Shown in pieces: positions 23,767 through 34,200 of a DNA stretch of 64,000 nt. Under the pieces are notes generated by a model. It made no database searches, was not told the DNA's origin, and was given only the letters and a program-made list of their open reading frames with translations. How positions within the stretch are numbered: the first letter of the stretch is position 1; each line of letters starts with the position of its first letter. The stretch is from an uncultured Eubacteriales bacterium (lineage in GTDB: Bacteria; Bacillota; Clostridia; Christensenellales; Aristaeellaceae). The stretch covers positions 1-64,000 of the forward strand of contig URJB01000005.1 of assembly GCA_900548145.1 (NCBI GenBank). The letters are read 5' to 3'. Made by a program: the position numbers and the translations under genes.

Positions 23767-25121
23767 CTCAGGACTTGAAAAAGAAACGCCGTGCCAGAAA
23801 AAAAATTCCCCTGCCGCTGGCCCTTGCAGCGGCTCTGGTACTGGTGAGCTTGTCGTTGTTTTTCCTGCTTCGGGAGGAGCCTCAGGCCAGTGATAACGTT
23901 TCTGCCGTTCATCGGCTTTCGGAGTGGACAGGCGCCCGTCTTACGGAAGTCTGCCTTCCCGGAGACGGAAATTCCTTTACCGTACTGGCTCGGGCGGACG
24001 GAGGCTATGCTGTCCGGGAAAATAGCAGTCTGGTCATCAGTCAGGAGAAGGGCAACGATCTCTTTTCCCGACTGACCGCGCTGCAGCTGACTCCCTTGGC
24101 GTCCTCTCTGGACGAGACCGCTCTCGGGTTCGATTGTATAAACGAAACCGTTCTTGTCACCGGTTCTGCCGGAAAAGCCAAGCTCCGTCTGGGAACGCTG
24201 CTGCCTTCCGGCACAGGTCGCTATGTTCAGTTGGATGGCCAAACCTATACTGCGCCTCTTTTCCTGTCGGGCATTCCTTCTCTGCAGGAACTCCATGCCA
24301 TTCCGACTCTCTATACCACCGGGGATATGCCGGACGATTTTTTGATTGTTCATGAAGACGGTTCCCGTTTGGCAGGCGGCGTGAAGAACGATCGCAGCGT
24401 AGGCGTCACCTCTCTAGCACTGACGGAGCCTTTTTCCTGGGAAATGGATATTGAACAGGCCGCCGGTTTCATCAACGCATTATCCGCCATCGAGATCACC
24501 GGCTGGTACGCGCCGGCAACGGCGGAAAACCTTCAGAAATTTGGATTTGACCATTCCCTTCGTCTGGAAGTCACCTACGGTGAAACGTCCTGGGCGCTGC
24601 TGTTCGGCGCAAGCGCTGAAAACGGAGAACGCTACCTCTTTATGGAAGGGGACGAAAGCATCTTTACCGTCAACGAAGAAACGATTCGTTTTTTCGAAGA
24701 GGTAGAGGCATCCACCTTAATGAATCGTTTTGCCGGTCTCGTTTCCCTTTCCGCCATCACTCATGCCGCCATTCAGTGGGCGGATGGCAGTCTGGTGCTG
24801 GATCGATTGGAGCAGGGAGACCATACGCTTTATTCCGTAAACGGCCATCCATGGGATGAAACTTCCTTTAAGGAATTTTATCAGACCCTCCTTACGCCGA
24901 AAATCGATCGAATCCTGGAAGCGGAGACTTCTGCGGAAGGGCTTGAAAGGCGGTTGGAACTGGTCTACACCATCGTCGATGGAACGGAAGAAAGCGTCGT
25001 ATACTGGCAGTACAATCGCGACTTCGATCTGTTAGAGCGAAATGGCGTTTGCCGTTTTCTCGTGAACCGGGAAAGAGTTGATCAGGTGATCGCTGTGCTG
25101 AAAGAAGCAGCAGGCAAATAG
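23763..25121 (+). CDS. DUF4340 membrane-anchored protein
   Basis: This 452-residue protein has a very basic cytoplasmic N-terminus (KKKRRARKKI), one membrane helix near 17-37 and a long extracytoplasmic region with repeated beta-rich elements of the DUF4340 type (motifs VTSLALTEPFSWEMD and MNRFAGLVSLSAIT). DUF4340 genes commonly follow gldG-like genes, as here; the ATG overlaps the GldG-like stop (ATGA at 23763-23766). It is probably a further part of the same envelope complex. Its biochemical role is unknown. Confidence 0.78.
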   Translation: MTQDLKKKRRARKKIPLPLALAAALVLVSLSLFFLLREEPQASDNVSAVHRLSEWTGARLTEVCLPGDGNSFTVLARADGGYAVRENSSLVISQEKGNDLFSRLTALQLTPLASSLDETALGFDCINETVLVTGSAGKAKLRLGTLLPSGTGRYVQLDGQTYTAPLFLSGIPSLQELHAIPTLYTTGDMPDDFLIVHEDGSRLAGGVKNDRSVGVTSLALTEPFSWEMDIEQAAGFINALSAIEITGWYAPATAENLQKFGFDHSLRLEVTYGETSWALLFGASAENGERYLFMEGDESIFTVNEETIRFFEEVEASTLMNRFAGLVSLSAITHAAIQWADGSLVLDRLEQGDHTLYSVNGHPWDETSFKEFYQTLLTPKIDRILEAETSAEGLERRLELVYTIVDGTEESVVYWQYNRDFDLLERNGVCRFLVNRERVDQVIAVLKEAAGK

Positions 25122-25132
25122 GAGGGAGCAAA

Positions 25133-27448
25133 TTGGGGACTTCGGGTCAGTCGAAACGTCTGTTTCTGGTTTTTTTCATATCCTACCTTATCATTTCGTT
25201 GATTCCCATGGGGCTGCTGGGCTACACCTGGTCAAAAACAGATCGGATGGTCGTCCAGCAGACGCAAGAGGCGGGCGATGCATTGGCCGAACAGATTCAA
25301 AGCATTATGGACGAACGGCTGAATGAAGTAGAAATGATGTCCAATCAGATCTACATGAACCAGAACGCCCAGCTGATGATGTATTCTTCCGCCGGTTTCG
25401 GCGGCGACAATACGCTTCGAGCCCTGAAATTGATCAAGGACATGAGCGCGTACGTAAACATGTCCGACTTTGTTCACTCGGCCTTTGTTTATTTTTCCGG
25501 CATGGACCTTCTGATGTCCGATACCTCCACCGCCAAACCTCGCCTGTTCTATCAAGTAAATTTGGAACCTTTTCTTTCCTGGGAGGCTTTCAACGAGCTG
25601 CTGACTGCCAACTATAACAGTCCATCCTCTTCCTCCCCCCACCAGATCGTGACCAAATCAGATGAGAAGCAATATCATCTTTTTTGGTATTCCATGCCCA
25701 CCGGGCGCAATGGCCGGGTACTTGGAAACATTTGTGTTGTCGTAGAAAGCGAAAAATTTAACGTCATTTTCAGCGGCATTGAGGATAGTTATGACGGCAT
25801 GGCCTATATGTTGGGCGCTGACAACCAGCTCATTGCTGCATCCTCCTCCGCCGCGGACTGGCCTGCTGTTTCCACTCAGCTGAATAGTAGAAATATGCAG
25901 CGTATCACGATAGAACGACGGGAATACATCGTTCTGAATAAGGTTTCCTCCAAAAGTCAGAAAAATCTTGTCATTCTGCTTCCCAGCGAACGTGTCTACC
26001 AGCCGGTTTTCCACATTCGCCGAATTTTCTATCTGGCACTTGGCGCAGGCCTCTTTTTGATGATTGGTCTGGCGACTCTCTTCACGCTTCGGACCTACCG
26101 GCCCCTCCAACGCGTGGTTCAGCAGGTGGACGCGGAGACCGAAACGCATTTTTCCACGCGAATCGGCGCCCTAAACTACATCGAAACAGGTGTCCGCAAT
26201 CTGTCTAATCAAAAGAAGCAATGGCAGGATCTTGCGCAGCGCTCCCAGCAGGTCATGCGGAACTCCTTTGTCAATCACCTGCTGAGCAACGCCTATGATG
26301 GAGATTTGGAGCATTTTCTCCGCGATTGTCAATTGTACGGCGTATCGCTGAAGGAACAATGCTTTTGCGTTCTGACCGTCCATCTGGACTCCAGCGAGCG
26401 CTTTGAAAACAACCTCCGGGATCGGGATAATGCCAGTGTCTGGTATATGATCTCCGACGTGGTGGAACGCCTGACGGACGAAGGCGAGCTGACCGTGACC
26501 GCGAATTATGAGCGAAACTGCCTGTGCGCTATTCTGAATTTTCCCCGTGAATCAGCTGGCGTAACGGAGCGCCTGTCCAAAGCGGCAACGCAGCTGAAAG
26601 AATTGGCGGAGCGAGAATATCCGGCTATTGCGACCGTGGGGATCGGCAGTGTCGAAGAAAACTTCACAGGGATCCACACGTCTTATCTCAACGCACTTCG
26701 AGCATTGGAGTACCGTATGGTTCAGGGATTGAGCAGTATTATCAGCTACGGCGATCTTTCCGCAACGACCAACGAAAACGCCTACTATGAATACACAGCG
26801 GAAGTGGAAAAGCGGTTGGAAAACAGCGTTCGCGCCGGCAACTACGACGAAACCGAAGCACTGATAACGGAGCTGTTCCAGAACAGCTTTGTGCAGCGTG
26901 CCACTTCCATGACTATGGTGCGCTGTCTGCTGTATGATCTGGTCAGCACGACTCTGCGCCTTCTGAACACAATGGATATTCCGATGGATGATGTATTCGG
27001 CGACCGAGACCCCATCGTCTGGCTTGGCGGCTGTGAAACCGTCGATGAGGCATTGGAGCATTTCAAACAGGTTTATCGAAGAATCTGTGATTTTGTAGGT
27101 TCCAAAAAGCGCAGTCACAACGACCGTCTGCGACAGGAAATTGAAGAATTTATTCAGCAAAACTATGCGGATGAAAACCTGAGCCAGCAGATGATTGCGG
27201 ATCAGTTTGGCAAATCTGCCAATTACCTTTCCTTCTTTTTCCGGGAACAAACAGGAGAAAAAATGTCCTCCTATATTTCCAACCTGCGCATCCAGAAGGC
27301 CATGGAGCTGCTGCGAGAAACCGACGATAGCGTCAAAGAAATTGCGGCCCAAACCGGCTTTGCCAGCGATCTAAGCTTTATCCGTGCCTTCAAAAAGCAG
27401 CAAAACGAAACACCGGGACAATATCGAAAAAATTATCGAGGCAACTGA
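25133..27448 (+). CDS. Membrane AraC-family regulator with extracellular sensor (YesN/YtdP-like)
   Basis: This 771-residue protein has two membrane helices (about 11-30 and 299-320), between them a Cache-like extracellular sensor, then a HAMP-like and central cytoplasmic region and a C-terminal AraC helix-turn-helix pair (last 100 residues; LSQQMIADQFGKSANYLSFFFREQTGEK and VKEIAAQTGFASDLSFIRAFKK). It starts with TTG at 25133, six bases after GGAGGG. It should sense a sugar outside the cell and activate the transport and hydrolase operon that follows 240 bases downstream. It starts 11 bases after the DUF4340 gene, so read-through from the ABC unit is possible. Confidence 0.85.
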   Translation: MGTSGQSKRLFLVFFISYLIISLIPMGLLGYTWSKTDRMVVQQTQEAGDALAEQIQSIMDERLNEVEMMSNQIYMNQNAQLMMYSSAGFGGDNTLRALKLIKDMSAYVNMSDFVHSAFVYFSGMDLLMSDTSTAKPRLFYQVNLEPFLSWEAFNELLTANYNSPSSSSPHQIVTKSDEKQYHLFWYSMPTGRNGRVLGNICVVVESEKFNVIFSGIEDSYDGMAYMLGADNQLIAASSSAADWPAVSTQLNSRNMQRITIERREYIVLNKVSSKSQKNLVILLPSERVYQPVFHIRRIFYLALGAGLFLMIGLATLFTLRTYRPLQRVVQQVDAETETHFSTRIGALNYIETGVRNLSNQKKQWQDLAQRSQQVMRNSFVNHLLSNAYDGDLEHFLRDCQLYGVSLKEQCFCVLTVHLDSSERFENNLRDRDNASVWYMISDVVERLTDEGELTVTANYERNCLCAILNFPRESAGVTERLSKAATQLKELAEREYPAIATVGIGSVEENFTGIHTSYLNALRALEYRMVQGLSSIISYGDLSATTNENAYYEYTAEVEKRLENSVRAGNYDETEALITELFQNSFVQRATSMTMVRCLLYDLVSTTLRLLNTMDIPMDDVFGDRDPIVWLGGCETVDEALEHFKQVYRRICDFVGSKKRSHNDRLRQEIEEFIQQNYADENLSQQMIADQFGKSANYLSFFFREQTGEKMSSYISNLRIQKAMELLRETDDSVKEIAAQTGFASDLSFIRAFKKQQNETPGQYRKNYRGN

Positions 27449-27455
27449 GGCATTG

Positions 27456-27492
27456 AATAAAAACAGGGGCAACCAGCGTCCCTGTTTTTATT
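27456..27492. terminator. Terminator between regulator and transport operon
   Basis: AATAAAAACAGGG pairs with CCCTGTTTTTATT around an 11-base loop. The stem with flanking A- and T-runs can work in both directions. Confidence 0.8.
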
Positions 27493-27595
27493 CGATGTAC
27501 ATTATGGCTTAAAACGTTTATAAATCAACAAAAAAGATTTACGTAAAAAATGTATATTTTGGAAAAAAACAAAGAAAAAGTATATATACAGAGTA

Positions 27596-27624
27596 TTGGG
27601 AAGCCTTTATACTGACCGTGATAT
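27596..27624 (+). promoter_or_regulatory. Candidate promoter of the carbohydrate operon
   Basis: TTGGGA (27596-27601), 17 bases and TGATAT (27619-27624) lie 66 bases before the solute-binding protein start. The match is modest, as expected for an AraC-activated promoter; AT-rich sequence just upstream could hold the activator sites. Confidence 0.4.
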
Positions 27625-27690
27625 AGCAAAGCGGCCGCTTGCTAACAGCTACATCATTTCATCAAAAAGGAAAGGGAACGGGAGATCGTC

Positions 27691-29322
27691 ATGAAAAAAA
27701 TCACTCGCCTGTTCGCTCTATGCCTGACCCTCGTGCTCGTCCTGAGCATGACTGCGGCAGCCACGGCGGAAAACATGGACAACCTCACTGAAACCGGCAC
27801 CTACCCAATCGTAAAGGACAAAATCACCCTGACTTACTGGGTTCCCCTGAACGAAAAGTACACTGCCACCATTACCAACTTCAACGAGCTGGAAATGAGC
27901 AAGGTGCTGGAAGACATCACCAACATCCACATTGAATACCAGCACCCCGTGGAAGAAGTTGCTTCCGAACAGTTCAACCTGATGGTCGCTTCCGGCAATC
28001 TGACGGACATCATCGAGCAGAACTGGATGGGTCGTCCCGGCGGACCTGAAAAGGCTCTGGAAGACGGCGTAATCATCGACATGACCGACCTGATCGATCA
28101 GTACGCTCCTAACTATAAGAAGATTCTGGAAGAAACGCCGGAAGGCGCCCGTCAGGCCGCTACCAGCAGCGGACGGCAGTATATGATGACTGGCTTCTAC
28201 TATGGAGATGCCGTAGCGGCCAAAATCATGATTGGACCCCAGTACCGTCGCGACTGGCTCCGTCGGCTGAATCTGGAAGACCCGGTCACCATCGAAGACT
28301 GGTACAACGTGTTGACCGCTGTGAAAAACAACGATGCCAACGGCAACGGCGATCCCAACGATGAGATTCCGCTGATTTCCAAGGGCGCTTCCATCAGCTG
28401 CGCCAACGACAACATCAACGTCCTGGCTTCCGGTTTCGGTGTGAACATGAAGTTCTATAACGATAACGGCACCGTGAAGTTCGGCCCCTATGAACCCGAA
28501 TGGAAAGAGTACCTGCAGGAAATGAACAAATGGTACAGCGAAGGCCTGATCGACGTTGAATTTGCTACTACGGACAAGACCATGTTCGACGCCAAAATTT
28601 TCGGCAACCAGGCTGGCTTCTGGTTCTGCGGTCTGATGGGTGACATGGGCCGTTTCGTGAAGTACTGCGACGAGGACGAACCCGACTGGGAAATCGCCGC
28701 TCTGGCTTATCCCGTGGACGTGAAGACCGGCAAGGCTTATAACTTCTGCGCCGGCCTGAACGACATCGTCTGCTCCAACGGTGCCAATATCACCACTAAG
28801 AACCAGAACCCCATCGCCACCACTCGCTGGTTCGACTATGCTTACACCGAGGAAGGCCATCGCCTGTACAACAACGGTATCGAAGGTCTGACCTACAATC
28901 TGGTGGACGGCAAAGTCGTGTTCACGGATCTGATCCTGAACAACCCAGACGGTCTGGACATTACCCGTGCGATCGCGCATTACTGCCGCGCCGCCGGCAC
29001 CACCGGCGCTCATATGCCCGACCTGGCCGTGATGAACGCCCGCGCCAACCATCCCCTGCAGCGTGAAGCCCGCGACGTGGTCTGGGCCAAAGCTTCCACC
29101 GAGCGCACTCTGCCCTCTCTGGTCATCGACCCCGAATATAGCCAGGAGCAGAGCGAAATCCTGAACGAAGTCTACACCTACGTAGATGAAATGATCCTGA
29201 AGTTCATCACGGGTGCTGAGTCCTTCGATAACTACGACAACTATCTCAACACGCTCAAGTCCATGGAAATCGAGCGTGCAATCGAGATCGAGCAGCTTGC
29301 CTACGATGCCTACATGAAATAA
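27691..29322 (+). CDS. Sugar ABC transporter substrate-binding protein
   Basis: This 543-residue exported protein is of the large solute-binding type that pairs with LplB/YtcP-like permeases and binds oligosaccharides. The signal peptide ends near residue 27 (SMTAAATAEN). No Cys lipobox is present, which is unusual because Gram-positive binding proteins are normally lipoproteins. A DANGNGDPNDEIPL loop near 215 resembles the calcium-binding loop of the family. GGGAG lies six bases before ATG 27691. It is the first gene of an operon that runs to 43485. Confidence 0.88.
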   Translation: MKKITRLFALCLTLVLVLSMTAAATAENMDNLTETGTYPIVKDKITLTYWVPLNEKYTATITNFNELEMSKVLEDITNIHIEYQHPVEEVASEQFNLMVASGNLTDIIEQNWMGRPGGPEKALEDGVIIDMTDLIDQYAPNYKKILEETPEGARQAATSSGRQYMMTGFYYGDAVAAKIMIGPQYRRDWLRRLNLEDPVTIEDWYNVLTAVKNNDANGNGDPNDEIPLISKGASISCANDNINVLASGFGVNMKFYNDNGTVKFGPYEPEWKEYLQEMNKWYSEGLIDVEFATTDKTMFDAKIFGNQAGFWFCGLMGDMGRFVKYCDEDEPDWEIAALAYPVDVKTGKAYNFCAGLNDIVCSNGANITTKNQNPIATTRWFDYAYTEEGHRLYNNGIEGLTYNLVDGKVVFTDLILNNPDGLDITRAIAHYCRAAGTTGAHMPDLAVMNARANHPLQREARDVVWAKASTERTLPSLVIDPEYSQEQSEILNEVYTYVDEMILKFITGAESFDNYDNYLNTLKSMEIERAIEIEQLAYDAYMK

Positions 29323-29351
29323 GAGCTTTCCGCAGTGGCTCGTACAAGCGG

Positions 29352-29414
29352 GTGGAGCGCCGGCGCCTGTCGGCGCTCCACTTCCATCCGGGAGCCTTCC
29401 GCCGCAGGCGGAAG
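29352..29414 (+). promoter_or_regulatory. Two intergenic mRNA hairpins
   Basis: GTGGAGCGCCG pairs with CGGCGCTCCAC (29352-29381), then CTTCCGCC pairs with GGCGGAAG around GCA (29396-29414). They lie between the binding-protein and permease genes and have no T-tract. Such hairpins commonly protect the upstream message so that binding protein is made in excess. Confidence 0.6.
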
Positions 29415-29447
29415 CCACGCGCAAAGCTGATGAAAGGAGTTCCCGAC

Positions 29448-30392
29448 ATGATTTCCGCACAAAAAACGGTTTATCAGAAGAAGCCACTGGCGCGCCGTCT
29501 TCATGCTGATCTGAAAAAAAACGGATGCCTGTATCTGATGCTGATTCCCATCATTGCTTTTTTTCTGATTTTTCACTACTACCCCATGTACGGCGCTCAG
29601 ATCGCCTTTCGAAATTTCCGCCCGGCCCTCGGCATTCAAGGAAGCCCCTGGATGGGTCTAAAGCACTTCATTTCTTTTTTTAACGGTCGTTATTTTTCCC
29701 GCGTGGTGGGCAATACGCTTTCCATCAGCCTGAAAAATCTGTTGTTTGGTTTTCCTGCGCCGATTCTGCTGGCGCTCATGATTAACGAGGTGCGCAACAA
29801 TACCTATAAACGCTGCGTACAGACCATTTCCTATCTGCCTCATTTTGTTTCTCAAGTGGTTATGTGCGGCCTTTTGTTTGAATTTTGCAGCTACACGGGC
29901 CTTTTCAACGATGTTCGCGCACTGTTTGGTCTGGAACCGATTCTCTTTCTTCAGCAGCCGGAGATGTTCCAAACGATCTACGTTGCCAGTGATATCTGGC
30001 AGGGAGTAGGTTGGGGGTCCATCATCTATCTATCTGCCCTGACCTCCATTGATCAGGAACAGTACGAATCCGCCAAACTGGACGGTGCCGGGCGGCTCAA
30101 GCAGATCTGGTACATTACCCTGCCGAATCTGCTGCCGACCATTATGATCATGCTGATCCTGCGAATCGGTCAGATGATGAACATCGGCTCGGAAAAAGTC
30201 CTGCTGTTGTATAACCCGCTCACCTATGAAAAGGCGGATGTTATTTCGACCTTTGTTTACCGCAAGGGTATTCTGGAAGCCAGCTATTCCTTTAGTGCGG
30301 CGGTAGGCCTGTTTAATTCCGTTATCAATTTCCTGCTGCTGGTTACGGTGAATTTCATTTCACGCAAAACCACGGAAAGCAGTCTATGGTAA
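29448..30392 (+). CDS. Sugar ABC transporter permease (LplB/YteP-like)
   Basis: This 314-residue inner-membrane protein has six predicted helices and the binding-protein-dependent permease motif EQYESAKLDGAGRLKQIWYITLP near 202-224. The N-terminal FHYYPMYGAQIAFRNF is typical of the LplB/YteP group. ATG 29448 was chosen because AAAGGAG lies upstream; the longer ORF begins inside the intergenic hairpins. Confidence 0.9.
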   Translation: MISAQKTVYQKKPLARRLHADLKKNGCLYLMLIPIIAFFLIFHYYPMYGAQIAFRNFRPALGIQGSPWMGLKHFISFFNGRYFSRVVGNTLSISLKNLLFGFPAPILLALMINEVRNNTYKRCVQTISYLPHFVSQVVMCGLLFEFCSYTGLFNDVRALFGLEPILFLQQPEMFQTIYVASDIWQGVGWGSIIYLSALTSIDQEQYESAKLDGAGRLKQIWYITLPNLLPTIMIMLILRIGQMMNIGSEKVLLLYNPLTYEKADVISTFVYRKGILEASYSFSAAVGLFNSVINFLLLVTVNFISRKTTESSLW

Positions 30393-30404
30393 GGAGGGAG
30401 AAGC

Positions 30405-31286
30405 GTGAAAATTCAAAGAACGGCAGAAGAACGAGTTTTTGAATATATCAACGGTTTTCTTCTGTTTCTGGTAATGTTTGTCTGTCTGTATCCGATGATT
30501 CATATCATCGCGGCCTCCTTTTCGGATGCGACGCGGATTGTTTCCCACCGTGGCTTGCTTTTCTGGCCGGTCGGCTATTCCGTGGAAGCCTATTCTCTGG
30601 TTTTTGCCAACCGCTGGATCACCTCCGGGTATCTGAACACGATGTTTTATGTTCTTGTGGGCACTACGCTGAACGTCGTGCTGACGGTGGTGGCCGCTTA
30701 TGCCCTTTCCCGGGAAGGGAACCGCATTCGGAACATCGTAATGCTCATGATTACCTTCACCATGTATTTTAACGGCGGTTTGGTTCCCACCTACATGCTC
30801 ATCAACAACCTGGGACTGGCCAACACCCGCTGGGTACTAATTATCCCCGGTGCGGTCTCCGCGTACAACCTGATCGTCGCGCGCACCTTCTTCGCAGGGA
30901 TTCCCGTAGCTCTGGAAGAATCTGCGAAAATCGACGGTGCCAACGACTTCCAGGTGCTCTGGAAAATCTACGCGCCGCTGGCCAAGCCCATCATCGCCGT
31001 ACTGACGTTGTTCTATGGTGTCGGTCACTGGAATGCGTGGTTCAACGCTTCTCTGTACATTCAGGATCGTTCTCTTCTGCCCCTGCAGGTGTTTCTGCGG
31101 GAAATTCTGATTCAGAATTCCACGCAGAATATGACCACCAGCATTGACAGCGTTGACAAAATGATGGTGGGCGAAACAGTCAAGTATGCGACAATCGTCG
31201 TCGCTACCGTCCCCATTCTGATTTTGTACCCCTTCCTGCAGAAATATTTTGTCAAGGGAGTCATGATTGGCTCCATCAAAGGATAA
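30405..31286 (+). CDS. Sugar ABC transporter permease (LplC/YtcP-like)
   Basis: This 293-residue second permease has six predicted helices and the coupling motif ALEESAKIDGANDFQVLWKIYAPL near 168-190. It starts with GTG at 30405 after AAGGAGGG and ends in the family's FVKGVMIGSIKG. No ATP-binding gene is in the operon, so a shared MsmX-like ATPase elsewhere would be needed, as is usual for this group. Confidence 0.9.
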   Translation: MKIQRTAEERVFEYINGFLLFLVMFVCLYPMIHIIAASFSDATRIVSHRGLLFWPVGYSVEAYSLVFANRWITSGYLNTMFYVLVGTTLNVVLTVVAAYALSREGNRIRNIVMLMITFTMYFNGGLVPTYMLINNLGLANTRWVLIIPGAVSAYNLIVARTFFAGIPVALEESAKIDGANDFQVLWKIYAPLAKPIIAVLTLFYGVGHWNAWFNASLYIQDRSLLPLQVFLREILIQNSTQNMTTSIDSVDKMMVGETVKYATIVVATVPILILYPFLQKYFVKGVMIGSIKG

Positions 31287-31298
31287 GGAGGATTGCTT

Positions 31299-34200
31299 AT
31301 GCGGCTGAATCAAATCACGTCCTACGAGCTTCAAAACCGGGAGCTTCGGCTGCACTTTGGAAACGAAGCTGTCTGCGGACTTTCTATGACGGCGGAAGAT
31401 GTGCTTCGCCTGCGCTTTAACGAGGGATTGGAACTTCAGGAGGACCCGGACCGCATGGTCGTAGAACAGGTGCCGGAGCTTCTGGAACTGCAGCTGATTC
31501 CTGAAAAGGCATGTCTGCGTTTCCGCACCTCCAAGGTGGAGGTGTTGGTAGAAGAAAAGCCTGCCCGAATCAGCGCATATCAGTTGGACGGACGACTTGT
31601 TTTTTCCACTAAGCCCTGCGCCATGGGCGAAGTCGAAAAGGAGCGTTCCGTCCTGCGCGTGGCTCTGGATCGAAACGAGGGAATCTGGGGCTTGGGACAG
31701 GATCCCATGGGGAACGTTCAGCGCAATGGTCATGAACGCCGGATGTGGAACGAATGGGGCGGCCTGCACGTCTGTGCCAACGCGGCTCTGCCTTTCTATC
31801 TTTCCAGTCATGGTTATGGTCTGCTTTTGAATAGCGGATGGCCCAGCCGTTTTGCGATAGGCGAAGCCAAGGTATCCGATCCGCCGCCCGCTCACAGCAT
31901 TGAGCGTTCGAAGGGGCCCTGGGATTGGAACGTTTCTTCCGGTGAGGAAGACCCGGATGATATGAGCCTGATTCTGGAAAACGGCCGCATGGACGTATTT
32001 GTGGTGCTGCGCTCCGGCGATGAGGCCATTCGCGGCTATGGCGAGCTGACCGGCGCTGCGCCCCTCCCCCCAAAGTGGGCCTTCGGCTATTTTCAGAGCA
32101 AAAACCGTTACCGTACCGATGAAGAGTTCCTGACGCTGGGAAAAACCTACCGGGAAAAGAAGATCCCCTGCGACGTGCTGGTGCTGGACTGGCTGTGGTT
32201 CCATCAGTTCGGCGATATGGAATGGGACAAGGAATACTGGAAGGATCCCGAAGGAATGCTTCGCAAGCTGCATGAAATGAACTTCCATGTCATGCAGGCG
32301 TACCATCCCTTCATTTACGAAGACTGCCTGAAGGTGCAAAAGTTCCGGGAAAAGGGCTACCTGATGGGCACCCCCGCCAACACGCTGCCGATTTTTGACC
32401 ATTCGAACCCCGAGGCTCGGGAAGCATGGTGGCAGGAGACCAAACGGTTTGTCGATCAGGGCATCGACGCTTATTGGATCGACATGGGCGAACCCCGAGA
32501 TCATCCGCAGGGAACCACCTGCCATCTGGGCAGTCGGGAGCACGTGCATAACCTTTATTCCTCCTTCTGGGCCAAGAGCATCTATGACGGTCATGTACGG
32601 GATCTTAAGACCCGTCCGTTCCTTTTGTCCCGCACTTCCTATGCAGGCATTCAGCGTTACGGCGCGGCCCTGTGGAGCAATGACATCGACTCTTCCTGGG
32701 AAGTGCTCCGGGATCAGGTGCCGGTAGGCATCGGCGTTTGCGCATCCGGTCTTCCCTACTGGTGCACCGACATCGGCGGTTTTGCCACGGATGAACGTTT
32801 CAGCCCGGAGCTCTTTGTCCGGTGGCTGCAATGGGGCGTTTTCTGCCCGCTGATGCGTACCCACGGTACCCGTGCGGAAAATGAGGCCTGGTCTTACGGG
32901 AGTGAAGCAGGACCTATCATCCGGAAGTATATCGAACTGCGTTACCGTCTGCTGCCCTACATCTACTCCTGTGCCAGAGAAGTTTATGAAACCTCTAAAC
33001 CAATGCTGCGCGGACTGTTCCTGGACTACCCAAACGATGAGAAGGTTTACGATCTGAAGGACGAATATCTCTTTGGGCCTTCGCTGCTGATTGCTCCGAT
33101 TCTGAACCGTGACCAGCGTTCCAGACAGGTGTACCTGCCTGAAGGCGAATGGTTCGATTTCTGGACGAATGAAAAAATTTCCGGCGGGCGAACCATTACT
33201 GCGCAGGCTTCCCTCTCCCACATTCCTGTTTACGTTAAGGCTGGCAGCCTGCTGCCGCTGGCGGACTGCGCCCAGTTTGTGGGGGACAAGCCGGAAAGTC
33301 GCATCACCGTGCGTACCTATGGAGACCATGGGCAGTTCGTTCTGTATAACGACGCCGGAGAGGGCCGGGGCTATCAGAAGGACGAATATGTCAAAACGCT
33401 GCTTAGCTGGGAGAATGGACAGCTGACGGCTCAGGTGATCGAGGGTATGGAAAGCATGCTTCCTTCCGACCGTACCTATCAGGTAGAGTGCTGCGGTGAA
33501 GACGGTGCAGTCGCGGAATGGCTCCATTTCGATTGGGATCAGACCACCGACCGCACGACCCGCATCCATATCACCGGCGATACTAAGCTGGAACAGACGA
33601 TCCTCCAATACGAAATCACGCTGCCGGAAGGCATGAAGCTGACCCATGCGCCCTGCTATTTCCGCAAAACGCCCCTGAACAAGGGAGAAAAGACCATGCG
33701 TGGGCTGGTAGATTTCCAGTTTGATATCCAGCCGGAGCGTATCAGCCAACCCGTCATTTTCCCGGTTCGTATCCAGCTTCATATTCAGCGTAACGGTCAG
33801 GAGACGGAATGCCAGCGCACGCTCCTGTGCGGCTATGGCTATGTAAACGACCTGCAGATCCTTGGATTCTTTGAGCCGAACGATCCCGCAGACGCAGTTG
33901 TGATGGCTCGGGTAGAAAGCGGAGAGCTCCCCTATTCCTACCTCATCGGCGAATCCAGCCATCAATCCATGGAACGGAAAACCATCGATGACGGCGAGTT
34001 GAGCAATGGCGGTGCCGGCACGGACGAAGCTGCGCGGAAAGTTTTCTGGAAGCACTGTGTAAACGCCACCTGCTTTGGTTATCAGGATATGCGTGCGTTT
34101 GCCTCCAAGCGGATGAAGAACGGCCGTGGAACCGGCTATGCCAGCTTTACGGCCATCAGCCCGGACGAACGGGAGTGTTCCTTCGAGTTCTCGGCAGACC

